Made by a program: the position numbers and the translations under genes
Notes under the pieces: generated by a model
Told to the model about the DNA's origin: nothing
The model's database searches: none
What the model saw: only the letters and a program-made list of their open reading frames with translations
In this document: positions 1 to 6,741 of the stretch, one piece after another
Layout: every line of letters begins with the position of its first letter
How positions within the stretch are numbered: position 1 is the first letter of the stretch
Assembly (NCBI GenBank): GCA_040756415.1
Contig: JBFLYZ010000036.1
Location: forward strand, 1 to 37,499
Direction of reading: 5' to 3'
Origin: JBFLYZ01 sp040756415
GTDB taxonomy: Bacteria; Bacteroidota; Bacteroidia; JADZBD01
DNA length: 37,499 bases

Positions 1-291
1 CAGCAAGCCAATAAAATATTTAAAGGATTTTCGCCTTGTCTTTTTTAAGTCTTCTAGCTTGAATCGGATCAAAGGGGGCAACTCTTCAGGATTTAACGTG
101 TGTCCGCAGAAATCGCAAACAACGTAAACAAATTTTTTGCCCGGGGCAAAAGGAATCACTCCAAATAACGCGATATAATCTATCATGACTCTTGCCGTGA
201 GCATATTTCTGTTGTGGCAATTTGGGCACCGCTCGGAAAGAAGCCGTTCTTCAATTAATAACTCTTGTTTGGATTCAGCATGAAAAAGCAT
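1..291 (-). CDS. Zinc-ribbon protein, C-terminal part beyond window
   Basis: The reading frame is open from the ATG at 291 to the left edge (97 codons seen), and an in-frame TAA lies two codons upstream, so the start is well fixed. The protein carries two cysteine pairs, CPNC near residues 24-27 and CDFC near residues 59-62, followed by Gly-His. This is the usual layout of a small zinc ribbon, with hydrophobic beta-strand-like residues between the knuckles. After the ribbon comes a basic stretch (LKKTRRKS) and then hydrophobic residues running off the window, possibly the start of a membrane segment. It begins 10 nt after the stop of the preceding minus-strand gene, so it is probably the last gene of the same transcript. 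The function is unknown; a metal-binding structural role is inferred only from the cysteines. Confidence 0.6.
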   Translation of the reverse strand, partial: MLFHAESKQELLIEERLLSERCPNCHNRNMLTARVMIDYIALFGVIPFAPGKKFVYVVCDFCGHTLNPEELPPLIRFKLEDLKKTRRKSFKYFIGLL

Positions 292-300
292 GATCAGTTA

Positions 301-1320
301 CTAATAAAATTCATAAGTGTAAACGTACTTCCAGTCAGGCAACTTGCTTTTGTCGGATTTGTAGTGGATCTCTTCCAGGATATTGTCGTATTTGTCGTAT
401 TTATAAAGTATCATTTCCTTTATTTTTCCGGTCCCGCTATAGTGCTCTTCTTTTATTTTTTGGCCCTTTTCGTCATAAAAACATAGTTTTTGAGAAGTAA
501 GTGTTGTCCCCTTGCCATAATCATACTGCCCGGTTAAACTGTCTTTGCTGTTATAGGAATAAGTGGTGATGGATGAATCTGTATATAGCATTTTCTTTAC
601 CCCATTCGTATTGGAACCTTCATAACCATCGTTGAAAACTTTCACTTTGATCAGCCTGTTATTCTTATTATACAGATATTCCACTTTCCAGCCATTATGT
701 GCCTGGTCGCAGATTTTTTCCTCTTGGAGTTTTAGTTTGCCGTCATTACTGTATTTTCTTTGAACCATACATTGAAACCAGCGATATTGCGTGAGGTTTC
801 CAAATTTGTCATATTTAACATCTTCTGAGCTTGTACGGTATGAAAGGACATAACCTGACGTGTCATAAATTATTTCATATCCCTCATTTAACGTGTACGA
901 AACGAACTTTACGTAGGACTTTTTTCCGCTTTTGTGGAAAACAGATTTATATTCATAATGTTTTTTTCCTGCTTTATAATAGTATTCTAGTATAGTATCG
1001 GAATTATCCTGATAGATAATGAGTAATGAATCAGGAACTGCGTCACTTCCTGATCGCGTTTTTTTGACAAGGCTATCTTTCTTATTGTAAACGTAATTTG
1101 TTTTAATCCCCAAGCTTCCCTCTATGTATTCTTTTTCCTGCAGCTTTTTCCCACTTGCTGAGTAATCACAATAATAAACAGGCTCGCTTTTGATCTCCTT
1201 TCCCGTTTCATCAAAAAGTATTATATCCTTATATAAATGCTTGACCTTAGGCGCCTGGGCGTAGCCAATGCCGGCCGCCAGAAGCCATAATACCATTAAG
1301 TATGATCCGGGTCGCCTCAC
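301..1320 (-). CDS. Secreted protein with YD/RHS-like or YwqK-like repeats
   Basis: This 339-aa protein has an N-terminal signal peptide ending in Gly-Tyr-Ala-Gln-Ala. The mature part is built of short tyrosine- and lysine-rich strands that keep returning to the pattern Y-x-Y-x3-G/D-x-L-x3-K (for example YNKKDSL, YDKFGNL, YSNDGKL, YNKNNRL, YDEKGQK, YDKYDNI). This resembles the loose YD or YwqK/MORN-like repeats found in many exported Bacteroidota proteins. The start is a GTG at 1320 whose last two bases belong to the TGA stop of the upstream gene (GTGA overlap). The next ATG, eight codons in, would remove the positive N-region of the signal peptide, so GTG is preferred. The gene is clearly more AT-rich than its upstream neighbour. 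No catalytic motif is visible and the function is unknown. Confidence 0.65.
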   Translation of the reverse strand: MRRPGSYLMVLWLLAAGIGYAQAPKVKHLYKDIILFDETGKEIKSEPVYYCDYSASGKKLQEKEYIEGSLGIKTNYVYNKKDSLVKKTRSGSDAVPDSLLIIYQDNSDTILEYYYKAGKKHYEYKSVFHKSGKKSYVKFVSYTLNEGYEIIYDTSGYVLSYRTSSEDVKYDKFGNLTQYRWFQCMVQRKYSNDGKLKLQEEKICDQAHNGWKVEYLYNKNNRLIKVKVFNDGYEGSNTNGVKKMLYTDSSITTYSYNSKDSLTGQYDYGKGTTLTSQKLCFYDEKGQKIKEEHYSGTGKIKEMILYKYDKYDNILEEIHYKSDKSKLPDWKYVYTYEFY

Positions 1321-2111
1321 TGCTTGATAAATTCTTTGGAAGTATTATCGTAATTGATGTAATATACCCCTTTAGGCAGTTTTTTGCAGTAAACATAGGT
1401 TCCGCTTCCTTTCATCACCATGTTCCCGCCTGTATCATACACCTCGTACAAGGTTTCTGATCCCAAATGCAGCGTGTCTTTCACCTGCTTGGGCCAGCAA
1501 TCCGGCTGTATAGTGCCGGATGAGAATTTTACGGTTTTCGACAGGTGAGGTTGCTGCTGGATGGAATAATATTTCACACGGACCTGGTTCTCGCCAGAGT
1601 GGGGCAGTAACTGGAAGCTGTAAGCGTTCTCCTGGTAATTTTCCTGGGCGCTCACTTCCCCTATCCTGACCCACTTGTTCCAGCGGAACTGCTCAATGAT
1701 GTAGGTGTATGTATAGGCCTCGCCTTTGGTCTTCCAGCGCAGCGTATACGTACTATCTACTTCCATGGCCAGGAATTCCACCGGTTTTTTCGGTGCCGGG
1801 GGATTATAGATCGTCTTGGGGGTACAGCCAAGGTGGTGCACGATCTGGACCTGGATCGGGTCGCCTTCGCTGAAGCCCATTTTCGTGAGCGGTATCTCAA
1901 ACGCGCTGCTGTGGATGCTGTCGAACCGCTTGCCGTTCACCAGTACCTGCACCACGCAAAATCCCGGGGCGTGGGGCGAGGCGGGATTTTGTATGTACAT
2001 GTTGGTGTTCTGGTAATGGCCTTCCAGGACCATAACCGGGTAGCCTTTCATCAGGCTGTCCTGGGCGGAGCAGGCAAGGGGCAAAAACAGTAGTACGGCC
2101 ATACGGATCAT
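1317..2111 (-). CDS. Secreted protein with T9SS type A-like C-terminal domain
   Basis: The protein of about 264 aa starts with a signal peptide (MIRMAVLLFLPLACSAQ). I chose the ATG at 2111; a TTG two codons upstream gives an unlikely extension. The centre has the beta-rich look of a fibronectin III-type domain (for example YTLRWKTKG, then YIIEQFRWNKWVRIGE). The last 40 residues match the type A sorting domain of T9SS cargo: E-V-Y-D-T-G-G-N-M, then LPKGVYYINYD and a terminal F-I-K-Q. Such proteins are exported through the Sec system and then across the outer membrane by T9SS. It is the first gene of the minus-strand group and overlaps the next by 4 nt. A TAAATTTG box (minus strand, 2122 to 2115) sits directly before the ATG. 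Confidence 0.65.
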   Translation of the reverse strand: MIRMAVLLFLPLACSAQDSLMKGYPVMVLEGHYQNTNMYIQNPASPHAPGFCVVQVLVNGKRFDSIHSSAFEIPLTKMGFSEGDPIQVQIVHHLGCTPKTIYNPPAPKKPVEFLAMEVDSTYTLRWKTKGEAYTYTYIIEQFRWNKWVRIGEVSAQENYQENAYSFQLLPHSGENQVRVKYYSIQQQPHLSKTVKFSSGTIQPDCWPKQVKDTLHLGSETLYEVYDTGGNMVMKGSGTYVYCKKLPKGVYYINYDNTSKEFIKQ

Positions 2112-2114
2112 GAC

Positions 2115-2122
2115 CAAATTTA
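2115..2122 (-). promoter_or_regulatory. Bacteroidota -7 element before the 2111 gene
   Basis: The minus strand reads TAAATTTG, an exact match to TAnnTTTG, three bases before the ATG. No TTG is visible at the expected -33 position. If used, the mRNA would be leaderless or nearly so. Confidence 0.35.
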
Positions 2123-2218
2123 CGAATTCATATCTTTTTATCCGAGTGAGGCTCTTATCGGGCTAAACCTTTCTGGTTTTCTGGTCTATCCGGAACATGA
2201 AGCAAAAAAGCAAAACTC

Positions 2219-2341
2219 ATGAGCAAGCCCGGTTACATCATGCACGCCTATGTATACAAGGATGGGGCCCCGCTCACCGATCCCGCAAAGATGCCCGATC
2301 AGTTCAAGCTGAATGGCAGCAGGGAAAATAAATTTGAAGAG
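2219..2341 (+). other. Short ORF or gene remnant in the 2112-2375 gap
   Basis: A frame opening at ATG 2219 reads like real protein for about 40 codons (MSKPGYIMHAYVYKDG, then a Pro/Lys/Asp-rich stretch). It then runs into a terminator hairpin at 2342-2371 and, in another frame, into the signal peptide of the next gene before stopping at 2443. It could be the 5' stub of a deleted gene, a leader peptide, or chance. Its frame differs from that of the downstream gene, so the two are not simply fused. Confidence 0.2.
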
Positions 2342-2371
2342 ACTCCGTTAAACAGTAACGGAGTTTTTCGT
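2342..2371 (+). terminator. Intrinsic terminator upstream of the 2376 gene
   Basis: A perfect 9-bp inverted repeat (ACTCCGTTA, loop AACAG, TAACGGAGT) is followed by TTTTT. It points in the plus direction and ends only a few bases before the ATG at 2376, so it would cut off plus-strand transcription entering that gene. Confidence 0.65.
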
Positions 2372-2375
2372 ACCT

Positions 2376-2966
2376 ATGGTTATGCGAAGTCTGTTTTTTA
2401 TTGCCGTATGCCTGTTCTCTGTTACGCTGTGGGGACAGGATAGCGCTGCATTCATTAATAAGAAAACGGGAGTAAAATGTATTGTGACAGAACTGCAATT
2501 TTCGACAGTGAAATTAAAAAATGGAGTTAAATTCAGCGGGTTCCCGGTTTTCGTGAATGACTCGATCATTGCCTTTCGCGAGATCGATTATGCCAGCCCA
2601 TACGCTTACGATAAACAAGAAATGGTTAAAATACAGCAGAACAAAAACTTAAGTCGCCAGTTACGGGTGTATGAGATACAGAAGCTGATCTATACGGATA
2701 CCAATTATTATAAGTACGACTCCATTAAATGGATTAAGTTTATGAGAAGTGATAAAGCAGGAAAAATACTGATGGCCGGGGGAGGAGGTATTGTAATGAG
2801 TTCGCTGATCATGGCTGCCATAGTGGGCGGTTCAACTCAGTCCGGAGAAAAGGATTTTGCCTGGAAATTTCCTGTTACCATGGGTGTGCATTTTCTGGGA
2901 GATTACGTTTTCTTAAAAGGTTTCAGGAAATATATTTATACCAAGAAGTGGAAATTGAGAACGTAA
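2376..2966 (+). CDS. Exported protein with one internal membrane segment
   Basis: This 196-aa protein has an N-terminal signal peptide (MRSLFFIAVCLFSVTLWG; the ATG at 2382 is an equally good start). The first half is hydrophilic and beta-like, with the pattern KLKNGVKFSG and then an acidic, Tyr-rich stretch. A glycine-rich hydrophobic segment (GGGGIVMSSLIMAAIVGG, about residues 133-150) probably crosses or associates with a membrane, and the C-terminus is basic. I do not recognise the family. The gene stands alone: a terminator lies directly upstream and a bidirectional terminator directly downstream, so it probably needs a promoter within or overlapping the upstream hairpin region. Confidence 0.6.
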   Translation: MVMRSLFFIAVCLFSVTLWGQDSAAFINKKTGVKCIVTELQFSTVKLKNGVKFSGFPVFVNDSIIAFREIDYASPYAYDKQEMVKIQQNKNLSRQLRVYEIQKLIYTDTNYYKYDSIKWIKFMRSDKAGKILMAGGGGIVMSSLIMAAIVGGSTQSGEKDFAWKFPVTMGVHFLGDYVFLKGFRKYIYTKKWKLRT

Positions 2967-2996
2967 TGATAGTAGGTCACGAAAGTAACTGAGAAT

Positions 2997-3031
2997 GAAA
3001 AAGCCCCCTGCAGAAATGCAGGGGGCTTTTT
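2997..3031. terminator. Bidirectional terminator between convergent genes
   Basis: AAAAAGCCCCCTGCA and TGCAGGGGGCTTTTT form a long GC-rich stem with loop GAAA. There are A residues on the left and T residues on the right, so it can end both the 2376-2966 transcript and the minus-strand atp transcript. Confidence 0.9.
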
Positions 3032-3040
3032 CGGGGTTTT

Positions 3041-3064
3041 TGCCTGCCTGCCGGTAGGCAGGTA
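3041..3064. repeat. 24-bp near-palindrome (CCTGCC/GGCAGG type)
   Basis: The stretch folds on itself through all 12 positions, with two G-T wobbles. Its centre is CCGG flanked by CCTGCCTG and TAGGCAGG. It sits between the terminator and the end of atpC. Palindromes of this type are often dispersed in environmental Bacteroidota genomes (recalled, not checked). Confidence 0.5.
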
Positions 3065-3081
3065 TAACTTCGTTTTTCGTA

Positions 3082-3318
3082 CTATTCCGCCAGCACCACC
3101 ATCTTGTTCTTCAGCACTTCTACCACACCGCCCTTGATCTCGAAGTTATGCACCTGGGCATTAGCTTCGGTCACTTTTACGGTACCCTTCTTCAGGGTGG
3201 CTATGATGGGAGCATGGTTGTTCAGCACGCCAAAGGATCCGTCCGCACCGGGAAGCTTTACCGCCTTCACCTCTCCGCTGAAGAGTTTTTTATCCGGTGT
3301 AATGATTTCTAAAAACAT
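3082..3318 (-). CDS. atpC: F1-ATP synthase epsilon subunit (short form)
   Basis: This 78-aa protein begins MFLEIITPDKKLFSGEV and contains the epsilon N-domain signatures PGADGSFGVLNNHAP and GTVKV, ending with a beta strand KMVVLAE. It comprises only the N-terminal beta-sandwich; the C-terminal helical hairpin that inhibits ATP hydrolysis in E. coli is absent. This short form is normal in Bacteroidota, so it is not read as a truncation. The subunit sits in the central stalk of F1 and couples it to the c-ring. The gene lies 36 bp downstream of atpD; the remaining atp genes are not in the window, in keeping with the separate atpD-atpC pair common in this phylum. It shares the bidirectional terminator at 2997-3031. 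Confidence 0.95.
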   Translation of the reverse strand: MFLEIITPDKKLFSGEVKAVKLPGADGSFGVLNNHAPIIATLKKGTVKVTEANAQVHNFEIKGGVVEVLKNKMVVLAE

Positions 3319-3354
3319 CTTTCGTATCTCCTTATACCCCTATATTCCTATACC

Positions 3355-4860
3355 CTATTTACTCTCAGCCAGCATCTTCTTGCCCTTCTCGATCGCCTCT
3401 TCAATCGTACCTACCAGGTTGAAGGCCGCCTCGGGATACTCATCCACTTTTCCGTCCATGATCATGTTGAAGCCCTTGATGGTGTCTTCGATGGAAACGA
3501 ACACGCCTTTGAGGCCGGTGAACTGCTCGGCCACGTGGAAAGGCTGCGACAGGAAGCGCTGCACGCGCCTTGCGCGGTGCACCACCAGCTTATCGTCTTC
3601 TGAAAGTTCGTCCATGCCCAGGATGGCGATGATATCCTGAAGTTCCTTGTAACGCTGCAGGATACCTTTCACGCGCTGCGCGGTGTTGTAATGCTCGTCA
3701 CCCAGTACGGCCGCGCTCAGGATCCTCGAAGTAGAATCGAGCGGGTCAACGGCCGGGTAAATACCCAGCTCAGCGATCTTACGGCTCAGTACGGTGGTAG
3801 CGTCAAGGTGCGCAAAAGTTGTCGCAGGTGCCGGGTCGGTCAGGTCGTCAGCCGGTACGTACACCGCCTGCACGGAGGTAATGGATCCGCGCTTGGTGGA
3901 GGTGATGCGCTCCTGCATGGCGCCCATCTCGGTAGCCAGCGTGGGCTGGTAACCTACCGCGGAGGGCATACGGCCTAAAAGGGCCGATACTTCAGAGCCC
4001 GCCTGCGTAAAGCGGAAAATATTATCGATAAAGAAAAGGATATCGCGTCCGCCCGATTTCTCGTCCCCGTCACGGAAGTATTCGGCAAGCGTAAGCCCCG
4101 AAAGCGCCACGCGCGCGCGCGCCCCGGGAGGCTCGTTCATCTGCCCGAACACCAGCGTGGCCTGCGACTGGGCCAGCTCTTTGTTATCTACCTTGGTAAG
4201 GTCCCAGCCACCGCTCTCCATGCTGTGCTTGAATTCCTTTCCGTATTTAATTACGTTGGATTCGATCATTTCGCGGAGCAGGTCGTTCCCCTCGCGGGTG
4301 CGTTCTCCCACGCCTGCAAACACCGAAAGGCCTGCGTAGCCTTTAGCAATATTGTTGATCAACTCCATGATGAGTACGGTCTTGCCCACACCGGCTCCAC
4401 CGAACAGGCCGATCTTGCCGCCTTTTGCATAGGGCTCGAGCAGGTCGATCACCTTGATGCCGGTGAACAGCACCTCGGTAGAGGTGGAAAGCTCTTCGTA
4501 TTTGGGCGCCTCGCGGTGAATGGAATATCCTCCCGCGTTGGAAACCGGCCCTATCCCGTCAATGGCCTCGCCCACCACGTTGAACAGCCGGCCCTTGATC
4601 TGCTCACCGATAGGCATTTTGATGGGAGCGCCCGTAGCGATCACTTCCATGCCGCGGCTGAGCCCGTCCGTGCTGTCCATGGCTATGGCGCGCACGGTAT
4701 CCTCACCGATGTGCTGCTGGCATTCCACAATAAGTTTCTGCCCGTTGGGCCTGATCACTTCAAGCGCGTCCAGGATGTTGGGCAGTTTGCCTCCGGTGGT
4801 AAAGCTGACATCGATCACCGGCCCGATCACCTGTACGATTCTTCCTTTTTGCTGCGACAT
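3355..4860 (-). CDS. atpD: F1-ATP synthase catalytic beta subunit
   Basis: The 501-aa protein starting MSQQKGRIVQVIGPVIDV is the catalytic subunit of F1. The Walker A loop GGAGVGKT is at about residues 154-161, the catalytic glutamate region GERTREGNDLL at about 185-195, and Walker B is the LFFIDN segment, followed by the DELSEED-type acidic loop (MDELSEDDKL). The frame is open 19 codons further upstream, but family alignment places the start at the ATG at 4860. It binds ADP/Pi in alpha3beta3 hexamers at the inner membrane. The gene is transcribed with atpC. A weak -7-like box (TACTTTCG on the minus strand, 4913 to 4906) lies about 45 nt upstream. Confidence 0.97.
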   Translation of the reverse strand: MSQQKGRIVQVIGPVIDVSFTTGGKLPNILDALEVIRPNGQKLIVECQQHIGEDTVRAIAMDSTDGLSRGMEVIATGAPIKMPIGEQIKGRLFNVVGEAIDGIGPVSNAGGYSIHREAPKYEELSTSTEVLFTGIKVIDLLEPYAKGGKIGLFGGAGVGKTVLIMELINNIAKGYAGLSVFAGVGERTREGNDLLREMIESNVIKYGKEFKHSMESGGWDLTKVDNKELAQSQATLVFGQMNEPPGARARVALSGLTLAEYFRDGDEKSGGRDILFFIDNIFRFTQAGSEVSALLGRMPSAVGYQPTLATEMGAMQERITSTKRGSITSVQAVYVPADDLTDPAPATTFAHLDATTVLSRKIAELGIYPAVDPLDSTSRILSAAVLGDEHYNTAQRVKGILQRYKELQDIIAILGMDELSEDDKLVVHRARRVQRFLSQPFHVAEQFTGLKGVFVSIEDTIKGFNMIMDGKVDEYPEAAFNLVGTIEEAIEKGKKMLAESK

Positions 4861-5051
4861 GATATGCTGAGTTGAGGTCAATAATAGGTTTGAAAAATTC
4901 GAGTGCGAAAGTAGCATAAAATCCGGTATGCGGAGAGATCATGTTGATAATTTTATTTGCTTAATTTCGCTCTGGGTTCCGGCACTTCCGGCCAACATCT
5001 TTGCTGTTGAATAACAGCTATTTATGACGCACAAAAGAAAAGGAAGAACAG

Positions 5052-5975
5052 GTGAGGGTTTGCAGCGATATTAACAATTTTGGCAAGGTCAAAAACCCGG
5101 TGGTCACCACCGGCACCTTCGATGGGGTGCATGTGGGCCATCAGAAGCTGATCCGCAGGCTGAAAGAGCTGGCCAGGAAAACCGAAGGGGAGACGGTGCT
5201 CATCACGTTTTATCCTCATCCGCGCATGGTGCTGTTCCCTGACGATAACGAGCTCAGGCTGCTCAATACGCAGGAGGAAAAGAAAGAATTGCTCGAGCGC
5301 TTCGGCATCGATCACCTGGTGGTCATACCGTTCACGAAAAAATTCTCGCGCCTTACCTCGCTCGAGTTCGTGCGCGATATACTGGCCAATAAGATCGGCA
5401 CCAAAAAGCTGGTGATCGGCTACGATCATCACTTCGGCCGCAACCGCGAGGGCAGCTTCGCCCACCTGAAGGAGTTCGGCCCGGTTTACGGCTTTGACGT
5501 GAAAGAGATACCGGCCATTGACGTGGACAACATACACGTAAGCTCCACCAAGATACGCGAGGCCCTGGCCAAAGGCGATATCAGCACGGCCAATCTCTAC
5601 CTGGGCTACGAGTATTCGCTTCGCGGCAAAGTGGTGAAGGGCGAGCAACTGGGCAAGGCACTCGGCTTTCCCACTGCCAACATAGAGGTGGGAGATAAGT
5701 ATAAGCTCGTTCCGGCTGACGGCATTTATGCCGTAACGGCCGAGCACGAAGGCGTAACATACAAAGGCATGATGAGCATAGGCTTTAACCCCACGGTTGA
5801 CGGGAAAAAGAGAACGCTCGAAGTGAACCTCTTTGATTTCGATAAGGATATCTACGGCTCCGTGCTGAAAGTGAATTTCAGGGAATGGCTCAGGAAGGAG
5901 AAAAAGTTCAGCAGCCTGGATGCCCTGAAAAAACAACTGCACGCGGATAAGCAGGCAACCTTAAAGGTTTTTTAG
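5052..5975 (+). CDS. ribF: Bifunctional riboflavin kinase/FMN adenylyltransferase
   Basis: This 307-aa enzyme converts riboflavin to FMN and FMN to FAD in the cytoplasm. The N-terminal nucleotidyltransferase domain shows GTFDGVHVGHQ (21-31), YPHPR (54-58), GYDHHFGR (123-130) and SSTKIR (164-169). The C-terminal flavokinase domain shows GKALGFPTAN (201-210), DGIYAV (223-228) and the catalytic region NPTVDGKKRTLEVNLFDF (246-263). The start is a GTG at 5052, since family members begin MKV-x(10)-NPVVTTGTFDG and the upstream ATG at 5024 is out of frame. It is divergent from atpD across a gap of about 190 bp and probably leads the transcript that includes the LRR gene 43 bp downstream. Confidence 0.95.
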   Translation: MRVCSDINNFGKVKNPVVTTGTFDGVHVGHQKLIRRLKELARKTEGETVLITFYPHPRMVLFPDDNELRLLNTQEEKKELLERFGIDHLVVIPFTKKFSRLTSLEFVRDILANKIGTKKLVIGYDHHFGRNREGSFAHLKEFGPVYGFDVKEIPAIDVDNIHVSSTKIREALAKGDISTANLYLGYEYSLRGKVVKGEQLGKALGFPTANIEVGDKYKLVPADGIYAVTAEHEGVTYKGMMSIGFNPTVDGKKRTLEVNLFDFDKDIYGSVLKVNFREWLRKEKKFSSLDALKKQLHADKQATLKVF

Positions 5976-6018
5976 TGTCTTGAATAATGAGGAAAGGACA
6001 AATACATTACGGAAAGAT

Positions 6019-6624
6019 ATGAAAAGCATCCCCGGCCTTATTTTGACCCTGTTCTGCGCGTTCGATCTTGGCCTGGCCCAATCCCCTTTGCTCGATTCCC
6101 TTATCCTTGCGCAGTCGCCCGTTTATGAATCGCTGGAAGACGCGCTCAGGGAGCCGGAAAAAGTGTACCGGCTGTCGCTGAAAAAACAAAAGCTCAGCGC
6201 CTTCCCGATGGATATCCTGAAGCTGACCAACCTGCAGGAGCTCGATCTTTCCAAGAACCAGATCAAGGAGCTGCCCGAGGAAATAGGGCAACTGACCAAC
6301 CTGCAGATACTTAAAGTGGCGAACAACGACCTGGAGCTGCTGCCGGGCAGCATCGGTCAGCTAAAGAACCTGCGCATACTGGTGCTTAACCGCAACCAGC
6401 TTACGGCCCTGCCCGTGCAGATAGGCGACCTGGAAAACCTCCGCTACCTTGATCTCTGGAGCAACGATATCACCTTCTGGCCCGACCAGTTGGCTAACCT
6501 GAAAAAGCTGAAGACCATGGATTGCCGCAACATCATGCTTAACCTCGAGCAGCAAAAGCATATCCAGTCCCTGCTGCCCAATACCAAGATCCACTTCGAC
6601 CCCGACTGCAAATGCGGGCAGTAG
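6019..6624 (+). CDS. Secreted leucine-rich repeat protein
   Basis: The 201-aa protein starts with a signal peptide (MKSIPGLILTLFCAFDLGLA). I chose the ATG at 6019 over an upstream TTG because it gives a clean signal sequence. The mature part holds about five 23-residue leucine-rich repeats of the bacterial type L-x2-L-x2-L-x-L-x2-N-x-L-x2-L-P-x2-I-G-x, at about residues 55-165. The C-terminus is cysteine-rich (DCKCGQ), a frequent ending in exported Bacteroidota LRR proteins. LRRs form a curved protein-binding surface; the partner is unknown. It follows ribF and may be co-transcribed with it. No terminator is visible after it. Confidence 0.8.
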   Translation: MKSIPGLILTLFCAFDLGLAQSPLLDSLILAQSPVYESLEDALREPEKVYRLSLKKQKLSAFPMDILKLTNLQELDLSKNQIKELPEEIGQLTNLQILKVANNDLELLPGSIGQLKNLRILVLNRNQLTALPVQIGDLENLRYLDLWSNDITFWPDQLANLKKLKTMDCRNIMLNLEQQKHIQSLLPNTKIHFDPDCKCGQ

Positions 6625-6668
6625 GTTATAAGCGCCTTGTTCTCAGGGTATATCATTCTTATTTATCG

Positions 6669-6676
6669 TACCTTTG
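6669..6676 (+). promoter_or_regulatory. Bacteroidota -7 element upstream of the 6742 gene
   Basis: TACCTTTG matches TAnnTTTG exactly and lies 65 bp before the ATG at 6742. No TTG is found at the ideal -33 spacing, so support is partial. Confidence 0.4.
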
Positions 6677-6741
6677 CCTGCAACCCCGGGCCGGGCGGTG
6701 CTGTCAGTAATGAAACATCCGACTGATCTTCAAACCATGTC

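Noticed and set aside
3082..3318. Truncated atpC
   Set aside because: The missing C-terminal helical domain is normal for the short epsilon subunits of Bacteroidota; the N-domain is complete.
3691..4875. Several long plus-strand ORFs opposite atpD
   Set aside because: atpD is unmistakable; the opposite frames are codon-bias shadows without motifs.
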